Below are positions 53,873 to 54,173 of a stretch of DNA of 54,173 bases, in pieces; position 1 is the first letter of the stretch; each line of letters begins with the position of its first letter. The stretch comes from an uncultured Butyricimonas sp. (GTDB lineage Bacteria > Bacteroidota > Bacteroidia > Bacteroidales > Marinifilaceae), in contig CALUMT010000038.1 in the NCBI GenBank assembly GCA_944321845.1, positions 1-54,173 of the forward strand, given 5' to 3'. The translations under genes and the position numbers were made by a program. A model generated the notes under the pieces. The model was given only the letters and a program-made list of their open reading frames with translations. It did not search any database and was not told the DNA's origin.

Positions 53873-54173
53873 ATGGAGGAATCAATAGTACAAGTAGAAC
53901 ACTTGTCACACCGCTACAGTATCCAGTGGGCGGTGCGAGACATCAGTTTCGAGATACCCCGGCGAGGTATTTACGGTTTACTGGGTTCAAACGGTGCGGG
54001 TAAATCGACGACGATGAACGTCATCTGCGGGGTGATCAAGCCAACAGAAGGGAACGTTTACATCAAGGGAATTGACACCAGGAAGGATCCCGTCGGGGCG
54101 AAGCGGTTAATCGGTTTCTTGCCGCAGAAGCCTCCCCTTCACGGGGACCTGACGGTGGAGGAATACCTGGCAC
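53873..54173 (+). CDS. ABC transporter ATP-binding protein, N-terminal part
   Basis: The first 100 codons are present; the gene continues beyond the right edge. VQVEHLSHRYSIQWAVRDIS, the Walker A GLLGSNGAGKSTTMN (about 41-55) and the Q-loop FLPQKPPLHGDLTVEEYL show an ABC-2 type ATPase of the CcmA/NosF/GldA-like class. Members with this N terminus head Bacteroidales operons with ABC-2 permeases. ATG 53873 follows GTATTAAATATT without a strong ribosome site. The GC content jumps back to 53% (32 of 60 bases in a sample line), marking the end of the AT-rich block. Confidence 0.9.
   Translation, partial: MEESIVQVEHLSHRYSIQWAVRDISFEIPRRGIYGLLGSNGAGKSTTMNVICGVIKPTEGNVYIKGIDTRKDPVGAKRLIGFLPQKPPLHGDLTVEEYLA

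Overview
The window looks like a chromosomal segment of a gut-type member of the Bacteroidales. Its promoters follow the Bacteroidetes pattern (TTTG-N19-TAnnTTTG), and it carries SusC/SusD pairs, an ECF sigma/FecR pair, Mfa-type fimbrillin lipoproteins, BACON and BspA-type repeats, and PKD-like and DUF4843-like lipoproteins. The mix resembles Odoribacteraceae such as Butyricimonas; that placement is inference from gene content. I see no tRNA, rRNA, insertion sequence, prophage or CRISPR array.

Left part (1-9,811). A cut-off DUF3575-like gene lies behind a leader holding a 40-base GT repeat. Two small genes of unknown function, an AAA/DUF4143-type ATPase with a paired inverted-repeat operator, hemW, an array of 11-bp repeats, an Imm11-like gene with a 39-aa ORF in front, and a 238-aa unknown gene follow. 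Next is a lone trpB preceded by a complete-looking tryptophan attenuator: leader peptide with three consecutive Trp codons, antiterminator and terminator. An MFS exporter closes this part.

Middle (9,961-31,172). The rplM-rpsI-rpsB-tsf operon has a consensus promoter and a strong terminator. An HTH-like gene overlapping a membrane Ser/Thr kinase converges, with one base between stops, on a long leftward operon (28,752 to 14,663). That operon encodes three fimbrillin-like lipoproteins alternating with two large fimbrillin/leucine-rich-repeat/BACON/M64-peptidase fusion proteins, then a WG-repeat/NTF2-like lipoprotein, an outer-membrane-type protein and a BspA-like lipoprotein. The 780 bases upstream hold three promoters of identical geometry, each with the same box (TGAACCATTATGRACTTGA) running into its -33 element, plus a further cluster of helically phased half-sites. 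This operon and its control region are the best candidate for an undescribed system.

Right part (29,532-54,173). Two ArnT-like glycosyltransferases flank a SusC/SusD/unknown/metallophosphoesterase operon; an ArnC-like GT2 and a LAB_N protein lie next to the second. pyrH, dxs, a Crp/Fnr regulator and an ECF sigma gene run rightward in close order, followed by fecR, a SusC with an STN domain, SusD, a DUF4843-like and a PKD-like lipoprotein. This last block becomes strikingly AT-rich inside susC and returns to normal at the cut-off ABC transporter gene at the right edge. Nothing shows what the two SusC/D systems import; neither has a glycoside hydrolase beside it.
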